Origin: JAKEGK01 sp036507695
GTDB lineage: Bacteria; Pseudomonadota; Gammaproteobacteria; SZUA-152
Assembly: GCA_036507695.1 (NCBI GenBank)
Contig: DATCIR010000342.1
Location: 1-9,892 of the forward strand
Length of the DNA: 9,892 nt
Direction: 5' to 3'
The position numbers and the translations under genes were made by a program. The notes beneath the pieces are model-generated. The model was given only the letters and a program-made list of their open reading frames with translations, was not told where the DNA came from and searched no databases. Every line of letters starts with the position of its first letter. The first letter of the stretch is position 1. This document shows, in pieces, positions 1-5,501 of this stretch.

Positions 1-258
1 CGGTTCTGGCTTGTCTTCGCGTCCGTAGGCTTGCTCTTCACTCAAGCCATAGCTACGGCTATGACTTTCGCTCCAGAGCGGCGCCTACGAACACGAATCC
101 TTCGCCAGCTCCCGCGATCCTGGTGAGAAATGCGGGCTAGAGCGCTAAGCCGATACGCGAGTCCGCTGAAATCCCCGACAACTGTCCGTCTACATTGATT
201 TTTTTTACGCCAGCGGTTAAGCTTCCTGCCCGTTTTTGACGAAAGTAGAGGATGTATA
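1..258. other. Non-coding region upstream of tpiA, rich in inverted repeats
   Basis: No gene is supported here. Frames 1 and 3 of the + strand are open from the left edge to about 126 and 152, and a minus-strand frame is open too, but none has a recognisable domain. Positions 17-140 hold nested inverted repeats (see the separate entry). A run of eight T at 199-206 follows no clear hairpin, so I do not call it a terminator. The only translation signal is the AGAGG at 247-251 that serves tpiA. I saw no convincing tpiA promoter, so it may lie left of the window or be weak. Confidence 0.6.
17..138. repeat. Structured palindromic block, possible interspersed repeat
   Basis: The outer arms 17-30 and 83-96 are complementary at 12 of 14 positions, including a perfect 7-bp pair CGTAGGC (24-30) with GCCTACG (83-89). 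Inside lie GGCTTG (28-33) with CAAGCC (43-48), CATAGC (49-54... loop TACG region to 63) with GCTATG, and CGCTC-CA-GAGCG (69-80). A further pair, CCCGC (111-115) with GCGGG (132-136), follows. Several hairpins enclosed by a long stem, outside any gene, resemble REP- or MITE-like intergenic repeats. Membership of a repeat family is inference; no second copy is present in this window. Confidence 0.4.
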
Positions 259-1011
259 ATGCGGCAACCATTAGTAGCGGGAAACTGGAAATTAAACGGG
301 ACCCGACAATCAATAAACAGCCTTTTGCAGGCCATTCTGGGCGGTATGCAAGATGTCAAAAAAGCGGAGGTCGCCGTATGTGCTCCTTACATCTACATTC
401 CTCAAGTTGCTGAAATGCTTAAAAAATCCACTATTGCGATTGGCGCGCAAAACGTCAGCGAGCATGCGTCTGGCGCCTATACGGGGGAAATTTCCGCCCC
501 AATGCTGCACGAATTCAGCTGTAAGTACGTTATCGTTGGCCATTCCGAACGCCGTTCGATTTATCAGGAATCGGATCAGCAGGTAGCCGACAAGTTCGTG
601 GCCGCGCAGAAGTTTGGCATTCGGCCCATATTATGTGTGGGGGAACTGCTGGAAGAACGTGACGCCGGTGCGACGAATAATGTAGTAGCTCGTCAATTGG
701 ATGCCGTTATCACAACGGCGGGAATTGACGCATTTCAGCAGGCGGTGATCGCTTATGAGCCCGTGTGGGCCATTGGCACGGGTAAAACCGCATCACCTGC
801 GCAGGCGCAGGAAGTTCATGCATTTATTCGGCAACGTCTCGCGCAGAAGAGTGCGGAAACCGCCAATGCAGTACAAATACTGTACGGTGGAAGCGTGAAG
901 CCGGATAACGCTCAAACACTGTTTGGACAGAAAGATATTGATGGTGGACTGATTGGCGGTGCGTCATTGGATGCATCCGGATTTTTGTCGATTTGTTGCG
1001 CGGCAAACTGA
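259..1011 (+). CDS. tpiA: Triosephosphate isomerase
   Basis: This enzyme interconverts dihydroxyacetone phosphate and glyceraldehyde 3-phosphate in cytosolic glycolysis and gluconeogenesis. The 250-residue length is normal for the TIM-barrel family. Visible active-site elements are N9 and K11 in the NWKLNG motif, the electrophilic H95 in VGHSERR (92-98), the catalytic base E167 in AYEPVWAIGTG (165-175, which includes the phosphate-gripping loop 6), and YGGSV (209-213) binding phosphate. The ATG at 259 is preceded by AGAGG at 247-251 with a 7-base spacer, and the protein starts exactly where family members do. secG follows after 93 bases with no obvious terminator, so co-transcription is plausible. 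Nothing is missing or broken. Confidence 0.98.
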   Translation: MRQPLVAGNWKLNGTRQSINSLLQAILGGMQDVKKAEVAVCAPYIYIPQVAEMLKKSTIAIGAQNVSEHASGAYTGEISAPMLHEFSCKYVIVGHSERRSIYQESDQQVADKFVAAQKFGIRPILCVGELLEERDAGATNNVVARQLDAVITTAGIDAFQQAVIAYEPVWAIGTGKTASPAQAQEVHAFIRQRLAQKSAETANAVQILYGGSVKPDNAQTLFGQKDIDGGLIGGASLDASGFLSICCAAN

Positions 1012-1104
1012 AAAGCAACAGCGCAAAAAATATTGGTTACATAACGATTCTATAAAGGGCTGCTTCTTTAATTTTATATCTCGAAATACAAGGACTTGGT
1101 TTTA

Positions 1105-1557
1105 ATGACTACGACAATTCTCACAATAATTCACATCCTGGCTGCGATTACTATTATCGGGCTGGTGTTAATCCAGCATGGTAAGGGCGCGGACGCTGGG
1201 GCCGCATTTGGCGCGGGTGCCGCGGGCGGTGCGTCAGGTTCGGTGTTCGGCGCGCAGGGCTCCGGCAATTTTCTATCGCGTAGTACCGCGATTCTCGCCA
1301 CCCTGTTCTTTGTCACCAGCCTATCGTTGGCTTACTTGGCGCAGAGCAATAAAGAACCCACCAGTTTACTGGAAAATGTGCAAACGCGAACCGTTACCGA
1401 TGTGCCGCCAACAAAGCCTGATGAGCTTGCACCGCCTTCCACGTCAGCAACAACGCAAGATGCAGCAACCGGCCAAAAATCGGACGTGCCGGATATGCCC
1501 GCGGGAAGCAGCGATAAGTCACCGGATAAACCAGAAGATATCCCAGCGAAACCTTAA
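1105..1557 (+). CDS. secG: Preprotein translocase subunit SecG
   Basis: SecG is the small accessory subunit of the SecYEG protein-export channel in the inner membrane. It helps the SecA-driven insertion cycle. Two hydrophobic helices are visible, about residues 5-23 and 61-78. Between them lie the conserved LIQHGKGADAGAAFGAG stretch (22-38), equivalent to the family LxQxGKGA motif, and a glycine-rich loop ending near FLSRST. The tail from about 80 to 150 is rich in Pro, Ser, Thr and Asp and looks disordered; such tails vary in length among SecG proteins. I chose the ATG at 1105 because AAGGA at 1090-1094 is 10 bases upstream. An in-frame TTG at 1096 would sit almost on the ribosome-binding site. 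The neighbours tpiA and tRNA-Leu match a common proteobacterial order. Confidence 0.95.
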   Translation: MTTTILTIIHILAAITIIGLVLIQHGKGADAGAAFGAGAAGGASGSVFGAQGSGNFLSRSTAILATLFFVTSLSLAYLAQSNKEPTSLLENVQTRTVTDVPPTKPDELAPPSTSATTQDAATGQKSDVPDMPAGSSDKSPDKPEDIPAKP

Positions 1558-1632
1558 CCGGACGTTGTCTGAGTCTATGTTATTGTAGCGGCCGCCTATT
1601 AATTTGGTTTTTCATTAAGTGCTAATAAACTT

Positions 1633-1717
1633 GCCGATGTGGTGAAATTGGTAGACACGCTGTCTTGAGGGGGCAGTGGCGTAAGCCGTGCCGGTTCGAG
1701 TCCGGCCATCGGCACCA
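1633..1717 (+). tRNA. tRNA-Leu (anticodon GAG)
   Basis: An 85-base class II tRNA. The acceptor stem GCCGATG (1633-1639) pairs with CATCGGC (1707-1713), followed by discriminator A and an encoded CCA (1715-1717). The anticodon stem CTGTC/GGCAG frames the loop TTGAGGG with GAG at 1667-1669, decoding CUC and CUU. A short variable arm TGGC-GTAA-GCCG identifies it as class II. The T arm is GCCGG-TTCGAGT-CCGGC. It closely resembles E. coli leuU, which also lies directly after secG. It starts 75 bases after the secG stop and may be processed from the secG transcript. Confidence 0.97.
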
Positions 1718-1730
1718 TTTGTAGATTGTA

Positions 1731-1765
1731 TGTGATTGTAGACTTCACAGGTTACGATTTTTTTT
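1731..1765 (+). terminator. Weak terminator candidate after tRNA-Leu
   Basis: TGTGA (1731-1735) pairs with TCACA (1745-1749) across a 9-base loop, and eight T follow at 1758-1765. The stem is short and AT-rich, and 8 bases separate it from the T run, so it is a poor intrinsic terminator. The position after the tRNA is right for one. The spacing of 9 rather than 6 between the arms argues against a CRP site. Confidence 0.25.
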
Positions 1766-2049
1766 CAATAAGAATTACATATTATGAAGTCGAACCGGCG
1801 CTTATCCAGTTCGCATAACCATGCGCTCTCGGCAACCTGTTCCGGCGTGGCTTACTTCGCACATCCACGACATGATTGTGCCCCAGGCACGCCCGGAATA
1901 ATTCCCGATTTGGTCAGCGCCACCCAACATTCTCGTCCATCCTGATAAACACCTACATTCAGCATTCACTTTCGATATTTCAAAAACGCCGCATATTCCT
2001 GTGCCGGCACGTTGGCGGATGTATCAATTAAGAAACGGTGTTCCTGCAC
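1765..2049 (-). pseudogene. Possible decayed coding trace, function unknown
   Basis: Read on the minus strand, one frame runs 95 codons from GTG at 2049-2047 to TGA at 1767-1765 with two internal stops (TGA at 1968-1966, TAA at 1854-1852). The three stretches of 27, 37 and 28 residues look protein-like: the first contains DTSANVPAQEYAAFLKYRK, the second VGVYQDGRECWVALTKSGI, and the third TPEQVAESAWLCELDKRRF. I do not recognise a family with confidence; the first piece faintly recalls C-termini of transglutaminase-like DUF3857 proteins. Open stretches of this length are expected by chance, so this may be ordinary non-coding DNA. Confidence 0.2.
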
Positions 2050-2136
2050 TCATTGTTTATTTTATAGCGGTATAACCACAAGCAAAAATTAGTAAGCAAT
2101 TCTTATAGTTATTACAGATTGTCGGGTTTAGTGTTC

Positions 2137-2166
2137 TTGACAAGCGTCGCGAGAGTAGCCTAGACT
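2137..2166 (+). promoter_or_regulatory. Sigma70-like promoter candidate
   Basis: A perfect -35 box TTGACA (2137-2142) is followed after 18 bases by TAGACT (2161-2166), which matches 4 of 6 of the -10 consensus. Transcription would start near 2173 on the + strand. It lies about 515 bases before nuoA, so it could drive nuo with a long leader or a separate small transcript. The evidence is motif match only. Confidence 0.3.
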
Positions 2167-2264
2167 CCTGAACTGCTTCCGCGATTGACTCGTGTTTGTA
2201 CAGGAATGAACTGGAAAATCTGAACGCTAAATTTAATTGTAAGCAATGAAATAAGTAGCGAGTG

Positions 2265-2292
2265 AAGCCGCGGCCGGCTTGTCTAATTATTG
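2265..2292 (+). terminator. GC-rich hairpin, possible weak terminator
   Basis: AAGCCG (2265-2270) and CGGCTT (2275-2280) form a perfect 6-bp stem with a CGGC loop. The bases after it are AT-rich (GTCTAATTATTG) but not a true T run. It would fit the end of a short transcript from the promoter at 2137-2166. It could equally be a structural element or a repeat boundary, since the right arm overlaps the 21-bp duplication. Confidence 0.25.
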
Positions 2293-2318
2293 CAACTGCT
2301 TGTCTAATTATTGCAACT
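2277..2318. repeat. Perfect 21-bp tandem duplication
   Basis: Positions 2277-2297 and 2298-2318 are identical. Each copy contains TTATTGCAA (2287-2295 and 2308-2316). A third TTATTGCAA occurs at 2324-2332, 16 bases on, with only partly matching flanks. The 21-bp period equals two helical turns, so any site in the unit would be presented on one DNA face. Confidence 0.85.
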
Positions 2319-2473
2319 GTAAGTTATTGCAATGAGAGTTTTACACGTACATGGGTATTGCATAGCGTGCGCCCTGTCGACCGGCGTAAAATATAAAGAG
2401 CCTTAGCTAAACGTAGTTAACATAAAACATAAGCTGTTACTAAATTATTGTGTGACACATGGGAGGGTGATCC

Positions 2474-2495
2474 GTAAGAGTCTCTTAACTCTTAC
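2474..2495. repeat. Perfect 8-bp inverted repeat (stem-loop)
   Basis: GTAAGAGT (2474-2481) and ACTCTTAC (2488-2495) are exact reverse complements with a 6-base loop CTCTTA. There is no T run after it, so a terminator is unlikely. It abuts the 15-bp tandem array, sharing the C at 2495, which makes an operator or structural leader element possible. Confidence 0.6.
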
Positions 2496-2554
2496 ACGAG
2501 TGTCGCATGCACGAGTATCACATGCACGAGTGTCACATGCACGAGTGTCACGTC
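2495..2554. repeat. 15-bp tandem repeat, four copies
   Basis: The unit is CACGAGTGTCACATG. Copies are 2495-2509 (one change, G for A), 2510-2524 (one change, A for G), 2525-2539 (exact) and 2540-2554 (last two bases diverged). Three of the junctions create ATGCACGAG. A near-inverted piece GTGACAC occurs at 2452-2458, opposite in sense to the GTGTCAC inside the unit. The period is a multiple of three and contains no + strand stop codon, but no accepted gene covers it. It lies about 130 bases upstream of nuoA. Confidence 0.9.
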
Positions 2555-2603
2555 GAATTTCGAATACAGTAACCACGGCTATCAAAACCAAGCCGCACAT
2601 AAA

Positions 2604-2623
2604 TTAAAGTAAGTTAAAGTAAG
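2604..2623. repeat. 10-bp tandem duplication
   Basis: TTAAAGTAAG occurs twice without a gap (2604-2613, 2614-2623), followed by two further matching bases (TT). It lies 63 bases before the nuoA start. The period is about one helical turn. Confidence 0.8.
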
Positions 2624-2686
2624 TTTCACAAGATAGCCACAGCCAGAGAACAATAATCATGCTGCAACGGGGTCAAGGCCTTATTT

Positions 2687-3043
2687 ATGCTTGAAAATTA
2701 TTTACCGATTTTGATTTTTCTGGTGTTAGGTGTGGTCTTCGGTGTGGTGGCAATCGGCGCCGGTTATTTGTGCGGACCCAAGAAACCTTATAGTGAAAAA
2801 TTATCGCCCTATGAGTGTGGTTTTGAGGCGTTCGAAGATTCGCGCATGAAGTTTGATGTGCGTTTTTATCTGGTCGCAATCTTGTTTATCATTTTCGATC
2901 TGGAGATTGCGTTTCTGTTTCCCTGGGCGGTGGTTTTACAGGAAATTGGCTGGTTTGGTTTTACCACGATGGCGGTGTTTCTGGGAATACTGGTAATTGG
3001 TTTCATCTATGAATGGAAGAAGGGAGCCTTGGAGTGGGAATAG
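2687..3043 (+). CDS. nuoA: NADH-quinone oxidoreductase subunit A
   Basis: NuoA is a small membrane subunit of complex I at the junction of the peripheral and membrane arms, near the quinone site. The 118-residue protein has three hydrophobic helices, about 6-28, 58-80 and 87-108. The first loop carries the conserved PYECGFEAF (41-49) with Cys44, a residue exposed by active/deactive changes in mitochondrial ND3. FDLEIAFLFPW (70-80) with Asp71 and Glu73 is the family hallmark. AAGG at 2675-2678 lies 8 bases before the ATG. It is the first gene of the nuo operon, and its 3' end overlaps nuoB. A short upstream ORF (2659-2694) overlaps its start. Confidence 0.98.
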   Translation: MLENYLPILIFLVLGVVFGVVAIGAGYLCGPKKPYSEKLSPYECGFEAFEDSRMKFDVRFYLVAILFIIFDLEIAFLFPWAVVLQEIGWFGFTTMAVFLGILVIGFIYEWKKGALEWE

Positions 3044-3510
3044 AAGGCGTACTGGAAAAAGGTTTTGTAACCACCTCGGCAGACAAGGTCATTAACTGGG
3101 CGCGGACCGGTTCGTTATGGCCGATGACGTTTGGTCTGGCATGTTGTGCCGTGGAGATGATGCATGCCGGTGCGGCGCGTTATGACCTGGACCGTTTTGG
3201 TATTGTATTTCGTCCCAGTCCCCGTCAATCCGATTTAATGGTGGTTGCAGGCACTTTATGCAACAAAATGGCGCCCGCCTTGCGTAAAGTCTATGATCAA
3301 ATGCCGGAACCGCGCTGGGTGATTTCCATGGGTTCCTGTGCCAATGGCGGAGGCTATTATCACTATTCCTATTCCGTGGTGAGGGGCTGCGACCGCATTG
3401 TGCCAGTGGATGTCTACGTCCCGGGTTGCCCGCCAACCGCCGAAGCATTGTTGTATGGCATTATCCAACTGCAGAAAAAAATCAAGCGCACGAACACGAT
3501 TGCTCGTTAA
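3034..3510 (+). CDS. nuoB: NADH-quinone oxidoreductase subunit B
   Basis: NuoB (PSST homologue) carries cluster N2, the last Fe-S centre, which hands electrons to quinone. From the GTG at 3034 it has 158 residues. The N2 ligands are the tandem Cys37-Cys38 in GLACCAVEM (34-42), Cys102 in MGSCANGGGYY (99-109) and Cys132 in VPGCPPTAEALLYG (129-142). I prefer the GTG to the in-frame ATG at 3013: AGGGAG (3021-3026) stands 7 bases before the GTG, and the protein then begins MGIEGVLEKG, as many homologues do. The ATG has no ribosome-binding site and would add seven residues. The gene overlaps nuoA by 10 bases, suggesting coupled translation. nuoC follows after 30 bases. Confidence 0.96.
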   Translation: MGIEGVLEKGFVTTSADKVINWARTGSLWPMTFGLACCAVEMMHAGAARYDLDRFGIVFRPSPRQSDLMVVAGTLCNKMAPALRKVYDQMPEPRWVISMGSCANGGGYYHYSYSVVRGCDRIVPVDVYVPGCPPTAEALLYGIIQLQKKIKRTNTIAR

Positions 3511-3540
3511 TTATAATTATAAAACGCCGAGAATCAGCTT

Positions 3541-4248
3541 ATGAGCAATGCCATCAACACATCTCTAACGGAGCGCCTGACACGCCGCTTCACGAATGCC
3601 CTGGATATTCACTTCGCTTACGGCGAGACGACCATGGAAGTCGTGCCACGGGATATCGTGAAGGTTTGCAGGTCATTGCATGATGAAACTGAATTTGCGT
3701 TCCGCCAGCTTATCGATTTGTGTGGCGTCGATTACCTCGCGTACGGCGATGTTGAATGGGAAACCATCGATGCCACGGGACAAGGGTTCAGCCGGGGAGT
3801 GACCCGCATGCTGGACGGTACGCCCCCGCCGGGTAAAACCGGAGACAACGCGACCACCCGCCGTTTCGCGGTCGTGTATCATTTATTGTCAATTCAAAAT
3901 AACGAACGCTTGCGGGTAAAAGTTTATTTACCGAATAAGGAACCGGTGATTGATACCGTAGTGAATATCTGGTCATGCGCTAATTGGTACGAACGGGAAG
4001 CGTTTGACCTCTATGGCATATTATTTAAATCCCATCCCGATTTGCGCCGCATACTGACGGATTACGGATTTATCGGCCATCCGTTTCGCAAGGATTTTCC
4101 TTTAATCGGGCACGTGGAAATGCGTTATGACAGCGAAAAGCAACGCGTGATTTATCAGCCGGTGAGCATTGAACCGCGCACCTTGGTGCCGAAAGTAAAG
4201 CGTGATGATCACCGTTATCTGCATGTAGAAACGGAAGGGGAAGAATAA
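3541..4248 (+). CDS. nuoC: NADH-quinone oxidoreductase subunit C
   Basis: NuoC (30 kDa homologue) is a peripheral-arm subunit that packs against NuoD and NuoB; it binds no cofactor. The 235-residue protein holds the family signature from EREAFDLYGI (151-160) through HPDLRRILTDYGFIGHPFRK (165-184). The C-terminal QPVSIEPR (206-213) is also typical. An insertion of about 35 residues (70-106), containing QGFSRGV (81-87) and a PPPGKTGDN linker, separates the N-terminal fold from RFAVVYHLLS. Such GFSRGV insertions occur in some relatives, for example Xanthomonas, as I recall, and are absent from short forms. NuoC is separate from NuoD here, not fused as in E. coli. The stop shares its last base with the nuoD ATG. 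Confidence 0.97.
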   Translation: MSNAINTSLTERLTRRFTNALDIHFAYGETTMEVVPRDIVKVCRSLHDETEFAFRQLIDLCGVDYLAYGDVEWETIDATGQGFSRGVTRMLDGTPPPGKTGDNATTRRFAVVYHLLSIQNNERLRVKVYLPNKEPVIDTVVNIWSCANWYEREAFDLYGILFKSHPDLRRILTDYGFIGHPFRKDFPLIGHVEMRYDSEKQRVIYQPVSIEPRTLVPKVKRDDHRYLHVETEGEE

Positions 4249-5501
4249 TGGCGGAAATACGCAATTACACCATTAACTTCGGTCCCCAGCATCCATCAGC
4301 CCATGGCGTGTTGCGCCTGGTGCTGGAGCTTGATGGCGAGACGGTGGAGCGTGCTGATCCGCACATCGGATTATTGCATCGCGCCACCGAGAAACTGGCG
4401 GAATCCAAGCCGTATAATCAAAGTATCCCTTACATGGACCGCCTGGATTATGTGTCCATGATGTGTAACGAACATGGTTACGTGCTGGCGCTGGAAAAGT
4501 TACTTGGGGTAACACCGCCACTGCGCGCGCAATACATCCGTGTGCTCTATGACGAAATTACCCGGATTCTGAATCACCTGATGTGGCTGGGGGCGCATGC
4601 GCTGGATATCGGCGCCATGACCGTATTTCTATACGCGTTCAGGGAACGTGAGGATTTGTTCGACGCTTATGAAGCGGTTTCCGGCGCCCGCATGCATGCC
4701 ACTTATTATCGTCCTGGCGGTGTTTACCGGGACCTGCCGGATTCGATGCCGCAATACAAGCCTTCCAAATGGCATAACGCCGTCGAAGTGGCGAAAATGA
4801 ATGAAAACCGCCAAGGCTCATTGCTGGATTTTATTGAGGACTTTGCCAATCGATTTCCCGCCTGCGTGGACGAATACGAAACGCTTTTGACGGATAATCG
4901 TATCTGGAAACAGCGTACCGTGGGTATCGGCGTGGTATCACCCGAGCGGGCACTGCAAATGGGTTTTACCGGGCCCATGCTGCGCGGTTCCGGTGTGGAA
5001 TGGGACTTACGCAAGAAACAGCCGTACGCGGTTTACGATCAGATGGATTTTGATATTCCGGTTGGTGTTACCGGCGACTGCTATGATCGTTACCTGGTTC
5101 GGATCGAGGAAATGCGCCAATCGCAACGCATCATAAAGCAATGCCTAAAATGGTTACGGCAAAATCCCGGCCCCGTCATGCTGGAAGATCATAAGCTGGT
5201 GCCGCCAAGCCGCGAGCATATGAAACTGGATATGGAATCCCTGATTCACCATTTTAAACTGTTTACCGAGGGCTATACCTTGCCGGAAGGCGAAGTTTAT
5301 ACAGCCGTTGAGCATCCGAAAGGTGAATTTGGCGTTTATCTCGTATCGGATGGCAGCAACAAACCGTATCGTCTCAAAATCAGGGCGCCGGGATTTGCGC
5401 ATCTTTCCGCGCTGGACGAGATGACCCGGGGGCACATGCTGGCGGATGTGGTTGCGATTATTGGCACACAGGATATTGTATTTGGGGAAGTCGATCGATA
5501 A
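4248..5501 (+). CDS. nuoD: NADH-quinone oxidoreductase subunit D
   Basis: NuoD (49 kDa homologue) descends from the large subunit of NiFe hydrogenases and forms the quinone-binding pocket with NuoB. The 417 residues are the usual length. GPQHPSAHGVLRL (12-24) carries His15 and His19, and RLDYVSMM (65-72) carries Tyr68. By their 49-residue spacing, His19 and Tyr68 match the quinone head-group ligands (bovine His59 and Tyr108). The C-terminus ends in the conserved GTQDIVFGEVDR. The hydrogenase Ni-binding cysteines are absent, as expected. The start is the ATG overlapping the nuoC stop in TAATG, with AAGGGGAAG at 4235-4243. The same one-base overlap joins it to nuoE. Confidence 0.98.
   Translation: MAEIRNYTINFGPQHPSAHGVLRLVLELDGETVERADPHIGLLHRATEKLAESKPYNQSIPYMDRLDYVSMMCNEHGYVLALEKLLGVTPPLRAQYIRVLYDEITRILNHLMWLGAHALDIGAMTVFLYAFREREDLFDAYEAVSGARMHATYYRPGGVYRDLPDSMPQYKPSKWHNAVEVAKMNENRQGSLLDFIEDFANRFPACVDEYETLLTDNRIWKQRTVGIGVVSPERALQMGFTGPMLRGSGVEWDLRKKQPYAVYDQMDFDIPVGVTGDCYDRYLVRIEEMRQSQRIIKQCLKWLRQNPGPVMLEDHKLVPPSREHMKLDMESLIHHFKLFTEGYTLPEGEVYTAVEHPKGEFGVYLVSDGSNKPYRLKIRAPGFAHLSALDEMTRGHMLADVVAIIGTQDIVFGEVDR

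Larger units (their letters stand above)
1718..2686. other. Long intergenic region between tRNA-Leu and nuoA
   Basis: About 970 bases without a convincing gene. The first third (about 1765-2049) has a minus-strand frame with protein-like stretches broken by two stops. From about 2050 the sequence becomes visibly AT-richer. It contains a sigma70-like promoter (2137-2166), a GC hairpin (2265-2280), three short tandem repeats (2277-2318, 2495-2554, 2604-2623) and a perfect 8-bp stem-loop (2474-2495). The nuo promoter and its control sites should lie somewhere here. I could not place them with confidence: TAAAAT at 2387-2392 and TATAAA at 2392-2397 are possible -10 boxes without good -35 partners. 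Confidence 0.7.

Noticed and set aside
255..260. Perfect TATAAT box overlapping the tpiA start codon
   Set aside because: A transcript from it would begin inside the tpiA coding region. The nearest TTGAC-like box (236-240) is only about 13 bases upstream, and it is not an extended -10 in the correct register.
42..359. 105-codon minus-strand ORF across the tpiA start
   Set aside because: It runs antisense over the start of a certain gene and through the palindromic block. Its very basic, arginine-rich composition is typical of a shadow frame.
1588..1595. GCGGCCGC palindrome after secG as a terminator
   Set aside because: It has no loop and no adjacent T run, so it cannot form a proper intrinsic terminator.
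1731..1749. TGTGA...TCACA as a CRP binding site
   Set aside because: The half-sites are 9 bases apart rather than the 6 expected for CRP.
1784..1945. 53-codon + strand ORF after tRNA-Leu
   Set aside because: It has no ribosome-binding site and a Ser/His/Pro-rich composition like a shadow frame; the opposite strand looks more protein-like.
2332..2406. 24-codon + strand ORF starting at ATG 2332
   Set aside because: It has no ribosome-binding site, no recognisable motif, and a length expected by chance.
2495..2554. CRISPR array
   Set aside because: The 15-bp units are directly adjacent with no unique spacers, and there are no cas genes.
2495..2554. Iterons of a replication origin
   Set aside because: There is no replication initiator gene or DnaA boxes nearby, and the context is a chromosomal housekeeping locus.
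3013..3033. ATG at 3013 as the nuoB start
   Set aside because: It lacks a ribosome-binding site. The GTG at 3034 has AGGGAG 7 bases upstream and gives the usual N-terminus.
3512..3517. TATAAT in the nuoB-nuoC gap as an internal promoter
   Set aside because: No acceptable -35 box lies 16-18 bases upstream; it is part of an AT palindrome.
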